Positions 1-6,408 of a stretch of DNA of 11,601 nt are shown piece by piece. The notes beneath the pieces are model-generated. The model made no database searches. It saw only the letters and a program-made list of their open reading frames with translations, and was not told where the DNA came from. How positions within the stretch are numbered: the stretch's first letter is position 1; the number at the start of each line of letters is the position of its first letter. Position numbers and translations under genes: made by a program. Source of the stretch: Chlorobiota bacterium (GTDB lineage: Bacteria > Bacteroidota > Bacteroidia > Bacteroidales > B39-G9). Location: NCBI GenBank assembly GCA_030632095.1, contig DAOVJU010000051.1, positions 1-11,601 on the forward strand, given 5' to 3'.

Positions 1-91
1 GATAATGATACAATTTATTAAAATATAATATAAGAATAAGTATAAATTTTTAAAAACAATTAAATCTTTTATTAACCTAAATCAAAAAAAA

Positions 92-1069
92 ATGAAAAAG
101 TATTTAAAGTATGCAATTTTATTAGTTTTAATCCCTTCGTTCTTGTTTACTGGTTGTAAAGAAGATGACGATGACGATGATGTAGATACAACACCTGCAT
201 TTGAAGTATTAACTACTTACATGTCTGCTAATGACCTGGATTTATCAGATGTAATGACTAGCTGGCTCATCACGGCTCATGACCTTGATTCTATCGGTAC
301 AAGTAATTATCATATCATTGACCTTAGGGCCGATACAACTTTTGCAAGAGGACATATTGCCGGTGCTGTAAACACATCATTTGCAAATATAGTAACTGAA
401 GCTGGAAACAGTGCATCTAAACCTATTGTTGTTGTATGTTATACTGGCCAAAGTGCAGCTCACGCTATAACCATTTTACGTTTAAGCGAATATAGCGATG
501 CAAAATCACTGAAATTCGGAATGAGTTCATGGAATGCTGCTTTTGATAGCTGGACTGCTAATACAGGAAATCTTGCAATAGATGATCCTACTAACTGGTC
601 ATCAACAAATACAACACAAACTGCGTTAGATTTTGAATATCCAACAATAACCAGTAGCTCCACTGAAGGAAAAGACATACTAACAGAGCGTATAAGTAGT
701 TTGCTAACTACAGGTTTCTTAGGTGTTAAAGGTGTTGATGTACTTGGTAGCCCCTCAGGTTATTTTATTAATAATTATTGGGCTGAAGCAGATGTTGTTA
801 CTTATGGTCATATTACTGGTGCATACCGTATTAAAGAAGACCTTACTCTTGCAGCAGACGGCTTTAAACATCTTGACCCTGATGCAACAGTTGTTACTTA
901 TTGCTGGACAGGCCAAACATCTTCTTTAGTTACAGCTTATTTGTATATACTTGGATATAACCCCAAGAGTTTGAAATTCGGGACAAATTGTTTGATTCAT
1001 GAGGAACTTCAATTTGGTAAATGGACTTCTGCTTCTTCGGGTAATTATCCTGTTGTGCCCTCAAAATAA
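92..1069 (+). CDS. Surface-type lipoprotein with two rhodanese-like domains
   Basis: A 325-residue exported sulfurtransferase-like protein. Residues 1-21 form a lipoprotein signal peptide ending in the lipobox FTGC, with lipidated Cys22. The next residues are Lys-Glu and six Asp, which resembles the lipoprotein export signal that sends Bacteroidota lipoproteins to the cell surface. Rhodanese domain 1 (about 55-155) has the D77-L-R79 and G87-H88-I89 motifs and the catalytic-loop cysteine C116 (CYTGQSA). Domain 2 (about 205-312) has G239-H240-I241 and C271 (CWTGQTS), but its Asp-x-Arg motif appears degenerate (NYW near 228-230). Both domains keep the persulfide-accepting cysteine, so sulfane-sulfur binding is plausible; the donor is unknown. 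A strong terminator separates it from the porin, so it may be transcribed apart from the genes downstream. The rhodanese call is firm; surface location is inferred from the motif. Confidence 0.88.
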   Translation: MKKYLKYAILLVLIPSFLFTGCKEDDDDDDVDTTPAFEVLTTYMSANDLDLSDVMTSWLITAHDLDSIGTSNYHIIDLRADTTFARGHIAGAVNTSFANIVTEAGNSASKPIVVVCYTGQSAAHAITILRLSEYSDAKSLKFGMSSWNAAFDSWTANTGNLAIDDPTNWSSTNTTQTALDFEYPTITSSSTEGKDILTERISSLLTTGFLGVKGVDVLGSPSGYFINNYWAEADVVTYGHITGAYRIKEDLTLAADGFKHLDPDATVVTYCWTGQTSSLVTAYLYILGYNPKSLKFGTNCLIHEELQFGKWTSASSGNYPVVPSK

Positions 1070-1079
1070 TTAGAAAAGG

Positions 1080-1113
1080 AAAAAGCAAAAGTGAAATTTC
1101 ACTTTTGCTTTTT
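1080..1113 (+). terminator. Perfect palindromic intrinsic terminator
   Basis: A perfect 34-bp palindrome: AAAAGCAAAAGTGAAA at 1081-1096 is the exact reverse complement of 1097-1112, and 1080/1113 add one more pair. It starts 11 nt after the stop codon of the first rhodanese gene and ends in a run of T. A real RNA hairpin would leave a few central bases unpaired. The A-run/T-run symmetry means it could also stop transcription on the other strand. Confidence 0.85.
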
Positions 1114-1136
1114 TAATAATTTTAAAACATAACAAT

Positions 1137-2228
1137 ATGTTGAAACTTAAATATTTATTAATTGCAGCAATTTTTGTTTCATTCTGTCCTATACTTGTTC
1201 AGGGGCAAGGATGCATGGAAGCATCATCTGATGAAGGGGTTTCTGTTAAAGGCTTTATTCAACCTCAATATAACTATTCTTTTTTAGGTAAAGATGATGA
1301 TGGAAATAGCCTTGATGAAAATTCTTTTACTTTTAACAGGGCAAGAATTGGCTTTATTGGAAGTATCCCTTATGATATAAGTTATTACTTTTTTATTGAA
1401 ATAAGCCCGTTTAAATCTCCGGGTAAAACACCTTACTTGCTGGATGCTTTTGTTACATATTCACGTTTGGCACCTTTTGCCAAGATTACATTAGGCCAGT
1501 ATAAATCACCTTTTAGCCTTGAACAAAATACAGGCTGTTCTGCTTTACATACAATTAACCGTTCGCAGGTTGTTAGCCAACTGGCAAGCCCCCAACGTGA
1601 CCTTGGATTAATGATTTCAGGAGAAATTGAAAAACTATTCTTTAAATATAACATTGCCCTGATGAATGGTAGCGGACTTGGTACCGAAGACGACAATAAA
1701 GGAAAAGATTTAATTGGCAGGGTTGTTATCTCGCCGCTTGAATTTCTGAATATTGGTGGTAGTTACAGGATAGGAAAAACCGTACCTACCGTTACCACTG
1801 AAAAAGATAATGACATTATGCGTTGTGCAGGAGAAATAGAAGTTAAGTATAGTGATTTTTTAATTCAGGGCGAATATATATTTGGAAAGGATAAACTTCA
1901 TAGTGTCTCTAAAGTACCAATATATGGTGGTTGTGGTGGAATAATTGGTTTTGTTACTAAACAACCTGGAACATATAAAAAGAATGGATATTTTGTTCAG
2001 GCAATGTACATGACAAAATGGAATTTTCAGCCTGTTGTTAAGTATGAAACATGGGAACCTGACGTGGATACTAACGACGATATTGAGAATATCATTACGT
2101 TTGGATTAAATTATTTCCTTAACGACTGGACAAGAATACAAATTAATTACCTGTATGCTGCTGAAGAAACTGCAGCCGCAGAGTATTATAATGACATGTT
2201 AATGTTTCAGATACAAGCTAAATTTTAA
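1137..2228 (+). CDS. Outer-membrane porin, OprO/OprP (phosphate-selective porin) family
   Basis: A 363-residue beta-barrel outer-membrane protein. An N-terminal signal peptide (about 1-24, hydrophobic core LLIAAIFVSF) precedes a mature part opening with VKGFIQPQYNY, a typical first strand. Family-like segments are FNRARIGFIG (66-75) and GQYKSPFSLEQ (120-130), as in Porin_O_P proteins. Alternating aromatic and hydrophobic strands run to the C-terminal phenylalanine used for barrel assembly. OprP/OprO porins are anion-selective, so phosphate, sulfate, thiosulfate or polysulfide are all conceivable; the context favours a sulfur anion, which is inference. The secreted double-rhodanese follows after only 17 nt, indicating an operon. 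No SD site is visible before the ATG. Confidence 0.85.
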   Translation: MLKLKYLLIAAIFVSFCPILVQGQGCMEASSDEGVSVKGFIQPQYNYSFLGKDDDGNSLDENSFTFNRARIGFIGSIPYDISYYFFIEISPFKSPGKTPYLLDAFVTYSRLAPFAKITLGQYKSPFSLEQNTGCSALHTINRSQVVSQLASPQRDLGLMISGEIEKLFFKYNIALMNGSGLGTEDDNKGKDLIGRVVISPLEFLNIGGSYRIGKTVPTVTTEKDNDIMRCAGEIEVKYSDFLIQGEYIFGKDKLHSVSKVPIYGGCGGIIGFVTKQPGTYKKNGYFVQAMYMTKWNFQPVVKYETWEPDVDTNDDIENIITFGLNYFLNDWTRIQINYLYAAEETAAAEYYNDMLMFQIQAKF

Positions 2229-2245
2229 TTTAAATACTTTATAAA

Positions 2246-3115
2246 ATGAAAAAAACAAATCAAATATTAGGATTTTTAATATCCTTCTTATTACTTGGGC
2301 ATGCTGTTTTTGCAGGAGGTATAATAACTGCTAAAGATCTGGCAAAAATAATCAATAACGACGATGTTGTACTTGTTTCATTACGAAAGCCTGCCGATTA
2401 TCAAAAAGTTCATATTACAGGTGCAGTGAATTTTGAGCTTAAGCAATTGTATAAAGAAGGCGATATAAAAGGTCTGATCAAATCACCTGAAGAAATTGCA
2501 GCAATTCTTGGCGAAAATGGAATAAATGAAAATAAAAAAATTGTTATCTATTGTAACACAGGTAATAATGCAGGCCGGTTATACTGGATACTCGATTATC
2601 TGGGAGCAAAAGATGTTTGGATACTCGATGGCCATATGACAGGCTGGAGAGCTGCAAGAAAACCGGTTACAAAAGCTCCAAGCAAAGTAAAAGCTGCAAC
2701 ATTTACCCCAAATGTTGACGATAGCAAGCTTGCAACAATGGCCGAAGTGCAAAATGCACTTAACAAGGCAAATTATGTAATTGTTGATGCACGATCAGAA
2801 AAAGAATATAATGGATTGGGAGAAGATAAAGCACTCACAAGAAAAGGACATATTTCCGGTGCTGTTAATCTTGAATTTAAAAAAATACTTAACGACGAAA
2901 CAAAAACGATCAAACCAAAAGAAGAATTACAAAGCATTTTTACAAATGCAGGTATTACTTCCGATAAAAAAATAATCCTTTATTGTGCATCAAGTGCTAG
3001 GGCAGGTATTTTATATTTTGCACTTAATGAAATTCTGGCTTATGAAAACGTGGAAGTTTATGACGGGGCCCTATATCAATGGCAAACTGTTGATTCTAAT
3101 GAAATAGTTAAGTAA
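2246..3115 (+). CDS. Secreted tandem-rhodanese sulfurtransferase
   Basis: A 289-residue protein with the two-domain layout of thiosulfate/3-mercaptopyruvate sulfurtransferases. Residues 1-23 are a Sec signal peptide with an AVFA-GG cleavage site, so the mature enzyme should be periplasmic. Domain 1 (about 28-142) has S45-L-R47 in place of Asp-x-Arg and cysteine C103 in YCNTGNNAG. Domain 2 (about 160-285) has D181-A-R183, GHISGAVN (201-208) and C247 in YCASSARAG. In classical two-domain rhodaneses only the second domain is catalytic; here both keep a loop cysteine. It lies 17 nt after the porin gene and 35 nt before another rhodanese gene. It probably moves sulfane sulfur in the periplasm; the donor and acceptor cannot be told from sequence. 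Confidence 0.88.
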   Translation: MKKTNQILGFLISFLLLGHAVFAGGIITAKDLAKIINNDDVVLVSLRKPADYQKVHITGAVNFELKQLYKEGDIKGLIKSPEEIAAILGENGINENKKIVIYCNTGNNAGRLYWILDYLGAKDVWILDGHMTGWRAARKPVTKAPSKVKAATFTPNVDDSKLATMAEVQNALNKANYVIVDARSEKEYNGLGEDKALTRKGHISGAVNLEFKKILNDETKTIKPKEELQSIFTNAGITSDKKIILYCASSARAGILYFALNEILAYENVEVYDGALYQWQTVDSNEIVK

Positions 3116-3150
3116 TAAACAGGTAACTAATAATCAAACAGGAAAAAACT

Positions 3151-3651
3151 ATGAATAAATTTAATTTGTACATACTGGCTACAGCTTTAGTTATTGCTTT
3201 TTCAGGTTGTAACAATGAAGTTGATACAATATATGAAAACTCCGAACAGATGGTATTGGAAGCTAAAAGCAACCTTGCATCAGTTTCGGTAACTGAGTTT
3301 AAAGTACTATTTGATGAACATGCTAAACTTACGCTAATTGATTGCAGGGAACCAAATGAATTCATCAAAGGACATATTCCGGGGGCTATTAATATTCCAC
3401 GGGGAGTCCTGGAATTCTCAAATAAGATTTCAAATCGCAGGGATAAACTATATGTTTATTGTTTGACATACGATAGGGCCTCGTTGGCTTGTGTTTCTTT
3501 ATTGAAATTGAAATACTCACATGTTGTCCTTATTGATGAAGGTTGGGAGGAATGGAATAAGGCATATCCTGAAATAATTGAAGAAGGATCAGGCTCAACC
3601 ACTGAAGTATCAACTGAACCTGCTGAAGAAAGCGGAGGTTGCGGTGGTTGA
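3151..3651 (+). CDS. Single-domain rhodanese lipoprotein with Cys-Gly-Gly tail
   Basis: A 166-residue lipoprotein. Its signal peptide ends in the lipobox FSGC (Cys20). The following residues are NNEVD, not the Lys-Asp/Glu type, so a periplasm-facing position is more likely than the surface. One rhodanese domain (about 45-142) shows D64-C65-R66-E-P, G74-H75-I76-P-G and active-site C104 in YCLTYDRAS. The protein then has a Ser/Thr/Glu-rich, probably disordered tail (about 145-166) ending SGGCGG, with C164 third from the end. The extra tail cysteine could act as a second sulfur or metal-binding site, but this is not established. It is part of the exported sulfurtransferase run and precedes the DsrE2/TusA pair by 99 nt. 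The stop codon is TGA. Confidence 0.87.
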   Translation: MNKFNLYILATALVIAFSGCNNEVDTIYENSEQMVLEAKSNLASVSVTEFKVLFDEHAKLTLIDCREPNEFIKGHIPGAINIPRGVLEFSNKISNRRDKLYVYCLTYDRASLACVSLLKLKYSHVVLIDEGWEEWNKAYPEIIEEGSGSTTEVSTEPAEESGGCGG

Positions 3652-3705
3652 AATACTACATCAATTTCTAATTTGAAAAAGAAAATCGTAACAATTTCAC
3701 TTTTC

Positions 3706-3730
3706 AACTAATAACTAATAACTAATAACT
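3706..3730. repeat. Heptamer tandem repeat (AACTAAT, three and a half copies)
   Basis: Three perfect copies of AACTAAT (3706-3712, 3713-3719, 3720-3726) plus a partial AACT occupy the leader of the DsrE2 gene, just upstream of its SD site. Tandem heptamers can vary in copy number by slippage, which would alter leader length or spacing. No function is shown. Confidence 0.8.
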
Positions 3731-3736
3731 TAAAAA

Positions 3737-3744
3737 AAGGAGGT
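3737..3744 (+). promoter_or_regulatory. Near-perfect Shine-Dalgarno site of the DsrE2 gene
   Basis: AAGGAGGT at 3737-3744 is fully complementary to the usual 16S rRNA tail, and the GGAGG core ends 7 nt before the ATG at 3751. Strong SD sites are uncommon in Bacteroidota and are absent from most genes in this window. This one fixes the start codon and suggests high translation. Confidence 0.85.
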
Positions 3745-3750
3745 AATAAA

Positions 3751-4164
3751 ATGGCAAAAATGACAGTAGCTCTATTCTCTGGAAGTATTGATAAATTAAC
3801 AGGAGCAGGTGTGGTTATAAGTGGCGCTGCCGCAGACGATATGGATGTTGAAGTGTTTGTTTTACTAATGGCTGCCCGTGCTTTTGTTAAAGGAAATCAG
3901 GATAAGATTGATGGCCTTTCAGAATATCCGGAATTAAAAGATGAATTTACTAAATCACTTGAACGTTTAAATGTATCAACATGGATTGAATTCTTTGAAA
4001 TGTCTAAAGAGTTAACAAATGTAAAAGTTTATATCTGTAGCCTGGCAGGTAAAATGTGGGGCGGTGAAAAAATGGAGGATTTTATTGACCTTGTTGACGA
4101 TATATGTGGTATTGGAGAATACATAACTTCTGCACAGGAAGCTGATGTTCATTTATTTATCTAG
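3751..4164 (+). CDS. DsrE2-type (DsrE/F-like) sulfur carrier protein
   Basis: A 137-residue soluble protein of the DsrE/DsrF-like superfamily, closest in appearance to the DsrE2 (COG2210) group. An early strand (TVALFSG) leads to an EVFVLLMAARAFVKG helix. The conserved cysteine is C96 in VYICSLAGKMWG, where family members usually have an Ala-Cys-x-Met-Ser motif, and the C-terminus ADVHLFI matches the family ending. A second cysteine, C119, lies in the following helix. There is no membrane segment, unlike some DsrE2 proteins. In sulfur oxidizers such proteins carry persulfide sulfur and exchange it with TusA, whose gene follows 56 nt downstream. A very strong SD precedes it. The call rests on motifs and the TusA neighbour. 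Confidence 0.85.
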   Translation: MAKMTVALFSGSIDKLTGAGVVISGAAADDMDVEVFVLLMAARAFVKGNQDKIDGLSEYPELKDEFTKSLERLNVSTWIEFFEMSKELTNVKVYICSLAGKMWGGEKMEDFIDLVDDICGIGEYITSAQEADVHLFI

Positions 4165-4208
4165 TTACTAATAGAATTTTTATAAAATAATTAATAAATT
4201 AAAATATC

Positions 4209-4213
4209 GGAGG
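4209..4213 (+). promoter_or_regulatory. Shine-Dalgarno core of tusA
   Basis: GGAGG ends 7 nt before the ATG at 4221, the same spacing as at the DsrE2 gene upstream. With that gene, this is one of only two clear SD sites in the window, suggesting the two sulfur carriers are translated at matched, high levels. Confidence 0.8.
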
Positions 4214-4220
4214 AAAAATC

Positions 4221-4472
4221 ATGACAACAGAAGAATTATCAAGTTTAAAAATTGACAAATCAGTAGATGCACGTGGTACTGCTTGCCCAGGACCACTATT
4301 GGCAGCAAAAAAAGCAATTGGTGAAATACAGGGAGGCCAGGTAATGGAAATATTATCTGCTGATGAAGGAACAAGAAGAGATATACCTAAATGGTGTACT
4401 AAAAAAGGGTATGAATATATTCGAGTAATTGAAGATTCAGGTTACTTCAAATTATATATGCGAAAAAGCTAA
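4221..4472 (+). CDS. tusA: TusA-family sulfur carrier protein
   Basis: An 83-residue cytoplasmic TusA/YeeD/SirA-family protein. The segment VDARGTACPGPLLAAKKAI carries the family Cys-Pro-x-Pro signature with persulfide-bearing C22. The following QVMEILSADEGTRRDIPKWC matches the rest of the domain, including the second cysteine C59 in the usual Trp-Cys position. Length and fold cover a whole family member with a slightly extended N-terminus. TusA accepts sulfane sulfur from rhodaneses or cysteine desulfurase and passes it to DsrE-type proteins or redox enzymes. Here it sits between a DsrE2-type gene and an Hdr/Qmo-like gene set, which argues for a role in dissimilatory sulfur flow and against tRNA thiolation; that role is inference. 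Confidence 0.93.
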   Translation: MTTEELSSLKIDKSVDARGTACPGPLLAAKKAIGEIQGGQVMEILSADEGTRRDIPKWCTKKGYEYIRVIEDSGYFKLYMRKS

Positions 4473-4476
4473 GTCA

Positions 4477-4571
4477 TATGAAACCCTCATGCACTATTGT
4501 ATACACTTGTGTGCCGAAGCACTTTGGTGCGCAGGTACAAAAGGTAATGAATATATCATGAGGGTTCCATG
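4477..4571 (+). ncRNA. Structured intergenic element (candidate RNA element or REP-like repeat)
   Basis: The 174-nt gap between tusA and the MvhD-like gene holds nested inverted repeats. The outer stem pairs AACCCTCATG (4482-4491) with CATGAGGGTT (4557-4566) perfectly, and it continues past one mismatch through 4477-4480 with 4568-4571. Inside, 4505-4518 pairs with 4523-4536 around a GCAC loop, using several G-U pairs. An alternative TTGTA/TACAA pairing (4497-4501 with 4536-4540) may add to it. The G-U pairs work only on the + strand, which favours transcribed RNA or + strand ssDNA. There is no T-tract, so it is not a standard terminator. It could be a cis-regulatory or processing element inside the operon, or a small mobile REP-type repeat. 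Confidence 0.5.
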
Positions 4572-4646
4572 GTATTAGAAATAAACATGCTAAAAATTTA
4601 TTCTGCAAAAAATTGAAATACAAATGTTTGACAAAAATATATTCTA

Positions 4647-5060
4647 ATGAATAATCAGAATTTAAATGGTGCTCCAAAAATCCTGGTTTTTTCAACTGAG
4701 AAAATATCAGATCCGGCTATTGATTTAGCCGGATTATTGAAAGTTCATTATCCATCAACTGTTTATACTATTAATGTTCCTTGTTCGAGTGCAGTAAAAA
4801 CAAAGTGGATCTTACATGCTTTTGAAAAAGGTTTTGATGGTGTATTTATTGCTGCTGATGGTACCGATTGCCCATATGGCGAATCGTGTAGCAAATTAAC
4901 AGGAGAAATTGTTTCGGTAACTCATGAAAGAATGAAAGAACAAAATATTGATCCTGCCAGATTAAAAATGGCTGCAATTTGCTCTGTTTGTGCAGAGGCA
5001 TTTGCTAAACACGTGAAATCTTTTACTGAATACTTGTCAAAAGAAAAAAATACTAATTAA
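4647..5060 (+). CDS. Free-standing MvhD/FlpD-type iron-sulfur subunit (Hdr/Qmo-associated)
   Basis: A 137-residue protein of the MvhD/FlpD family, which passes electrons to HdrA in hydrogenase-Hdr complexes and forms the C-terminal domain of QmoB. Recognizable segments are KILVFSTEKISDPAIDLAGL, VYTINVPCSS (C46), FEKGFDGVFIAADGTDCPYGESC (residues 59-81, with C75 and C81) and IDPARLKMAAICSVCAEAFAKHV (101-123, with C112 and C115). The usual Cys-Asn-Trp-Cys element near the N-terminus is replaced by Ser-Thr-Glu-Lys, while a Cys-x-x-Cys has appeared near the C-terminus. If a [2Fe-2S] cluster is kept, its ligands must be rearranged. The gene is 14 nt upstream of the short HdrA-like gene, so co-transcription and complex formation are likely. 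Confidence 0.8.
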   Translation: MNNQNLNGAPKILVFSTEKISDPAIDLAGLLKVHYPSTVYTINVPCSSAVKTKWILHAFEKGFDGVFIAADGTDCPYGESCSKLTGEIVSVTHERMKEQNIDPARLKMAAICSVCAEAFAKHVKSFTEYLSKEKNTN

Positions 5061-5074
5061 GTTAAAAGTACACT

Positions 5075-6391
5075 ATGGTTGATAAAAATAATCAGACAAG
5101 CTACGATGTACTTGTTATTGGTGGAGGAATTGCAGGTGAAGAATCAGCTCTGAACCTTGCATATTCAGGATTTAAAGTTTTAATAGTAGAAAAAGACCTT
5201 TCTGTTGGTGGTAAAATGATACATTTAAGCAAGGTCTTTCCAACACTTGACTGTTCTGCCTGCATTACCACTCCTAAAGTTTCCGAAACAGCAAGACATC
5301 CAAACATAACGATATATACCTATAGCGAAGTAAAAAATATTACCAAATTGTCGGAACAGAATTTTAGTGTTACACTGGTTAAAAAACCAACCTATGTCAT
5401 TGAATCTGCATGTACCGGTTGCCAGGAATGCGAAGAAAAGTGCCCGATTATTGTTAATGACCAATATCAATGGGACCTGGTTGCCCGCAAAGCTGTTTAC
5501 ATTCCTTTCAGCATTGCAAGCCCCAGGGTTGCTGCAATAGACATTGAAAATTGTATTTTATGCGGATTATGTGAAAAAGTTTGTCCTGCTGATGCAATAG
5601 ACTTTACCCAGGAAATAGAAGAAATTCCAATCAATGTAAAATCGGTAATCATTGCTACAGGATTTAATTTATTCGACCCAACTGTTATTGATCGTTATGG
5701 TTTTGGTAAATACAAAAATGTTGTAACATCAATGCAAATGGAAAGGCAACTTGTTCCAACACGGCCATATAACAGTGTATTAAGGCCAAAAGATGGTAAA
5801 ATGCCTGATAATATTGCTTATGTTTTATGTACAGGCTCAAGAGATGAAACAGTTGGCAATCCAATTTGCTCTCAGGTTTGCTGCATGTATTCTGTAAAAC
5901 AAGCACAACTTATTATGGGAGCTTTACCTATGGCCGATGTAACAATTTATTACCTTCACATAAGAGCATTCGGAAAAGGTTTCGAGGAGTTTTACCAGCA
6001 GTCATTAAGTATGGGTGTTGAAGCAATAAAAGGCAAAGTGGGTAAAATAACAGAAAAGGAAAATGGTAATTTAATAGTCAGGTACGAAGATATTAGAGAA
6101 GGAAAAGTTAAAGAAGCAGAACACGATCTGGTAGTATTATCCGTTGGAATACTTTCAAATCCTGATGTTAAAGCAATGTTTAATGGTAACTCAATTGAAT
6201 TGGATGATTATAATTTTGTGAAACAGGTTGATGAATTGATAAATCCGGCAAAAACCAGTATTGATGGTGTATTTGTTGCCGGTACAGCTTCCGGCCCGAT
6301 GGATATTCCCGATTCAATATTATCTGCCGGGGCAGCCTCGTCTGAAACGGCAAGCTATATAAGAAAGCATCAAGTAGAAAGTAGTAAATAA
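5075..6391 (+). CDS. Short HdrA-like FAD/iron-sulfur oxidoreductase (QmoA-type position)
   Basis: A 438-residue HdrA-family flavoprotein lacking both the N-terminal domain and the C-terminal ferredoxin domain of full HdrA, so QmoA-sized. FAD binding is shown by VLVIGGGIAGEESALNLA (G16-G-G18-x-x-G21) followed by an acidic strand end (E39). The family Cys-x-x-Cys is present in FPTLDCSACITTPK (C60, C63). An inserted ferredoxin has two complete [4Fe-4S] motifs: C113/C116/C119/C123 and C160/C163/C166/C170. HdrA hallmarks follow: LCTGSRD (C252), CSQVCCMYSVKQA (C265, C269, C270) and a C-terminal FAD motif near IDGVFVAGTASGP. It should transfer electrons between partner clusters and FAD in the cytoplasm. 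It lies 17 nt before the longer HdrA-like gene. HdrA family membership is certain; the Qmo assignment comes from gene context. Confidence 0.88.
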   Translation: MVDKNNQTSYDVLVIGGGIAGEESALNLAYSGFKVLIVEKDLSVGGKMIHLSKVFPTLDCSACITTPKVSETARHPNITIYTYSEVKNITKLSEQNFSVTLVKKPTYVIESACTGCQECEEKCPIIVNDQYQWDLVARKAVYIPFSIASPRVAAIDIENCILCGLCEKVCPADAIDFTQEIEEIPINVKSVIIATGFNLFDPTVIDRYGFGKYKNVVTSMQMERQLVPTRPYNSVLRPKDGKMPDNIAYVLCTGSRDETVGNPICSQVCCMYSVKQAQLIMGALPMADVTIYYLHIRAFGKGFEEFYQQSLSMGVEAIKGKVGKITEKENGNLIVRYEDIREGKVKEAEHDLVVLSVGILSNPDVKAMFNGNSIELDDYNFVKQVDELINPAKTSIDGVFVAGTASGPMDIPDSILSAGAASSETASYIRKHQVESSK

Positions 6392-6408
6392 AAAGAAATT
6401 ACAGATAC

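Noticed and set aside
1137..1217. The porin as a lipoprotein, because Cys26 follows the signal peptide.
   Set aside because: The residues before Cys26 (GQG) do not form a lipobox, and the rest is a clear beta-barrel with a terminal Phe.
3642..3711. The TGA ending the single-domain rhodanese as a selenocysteine codon, which would give Cys-Gly-Gly-Sec and a 20-codon extension to the TAA at 3709-3711.
   Set aside because: No convincing SECIS-like hairpin follows (only a weak 4-bp stem), TGA is also the plain stop of two other genes here, and the extension looks non-coding.
4614..4646. TTGACA-like sequence at 4628-4633 with TATATT as a sigma-70 type promoter of the MvhD-like gene.
   Set aside because: The two elements are only about four bases apart, and Bacteroidota promoters use TTG/TAnnTTTG, which is not matched here.
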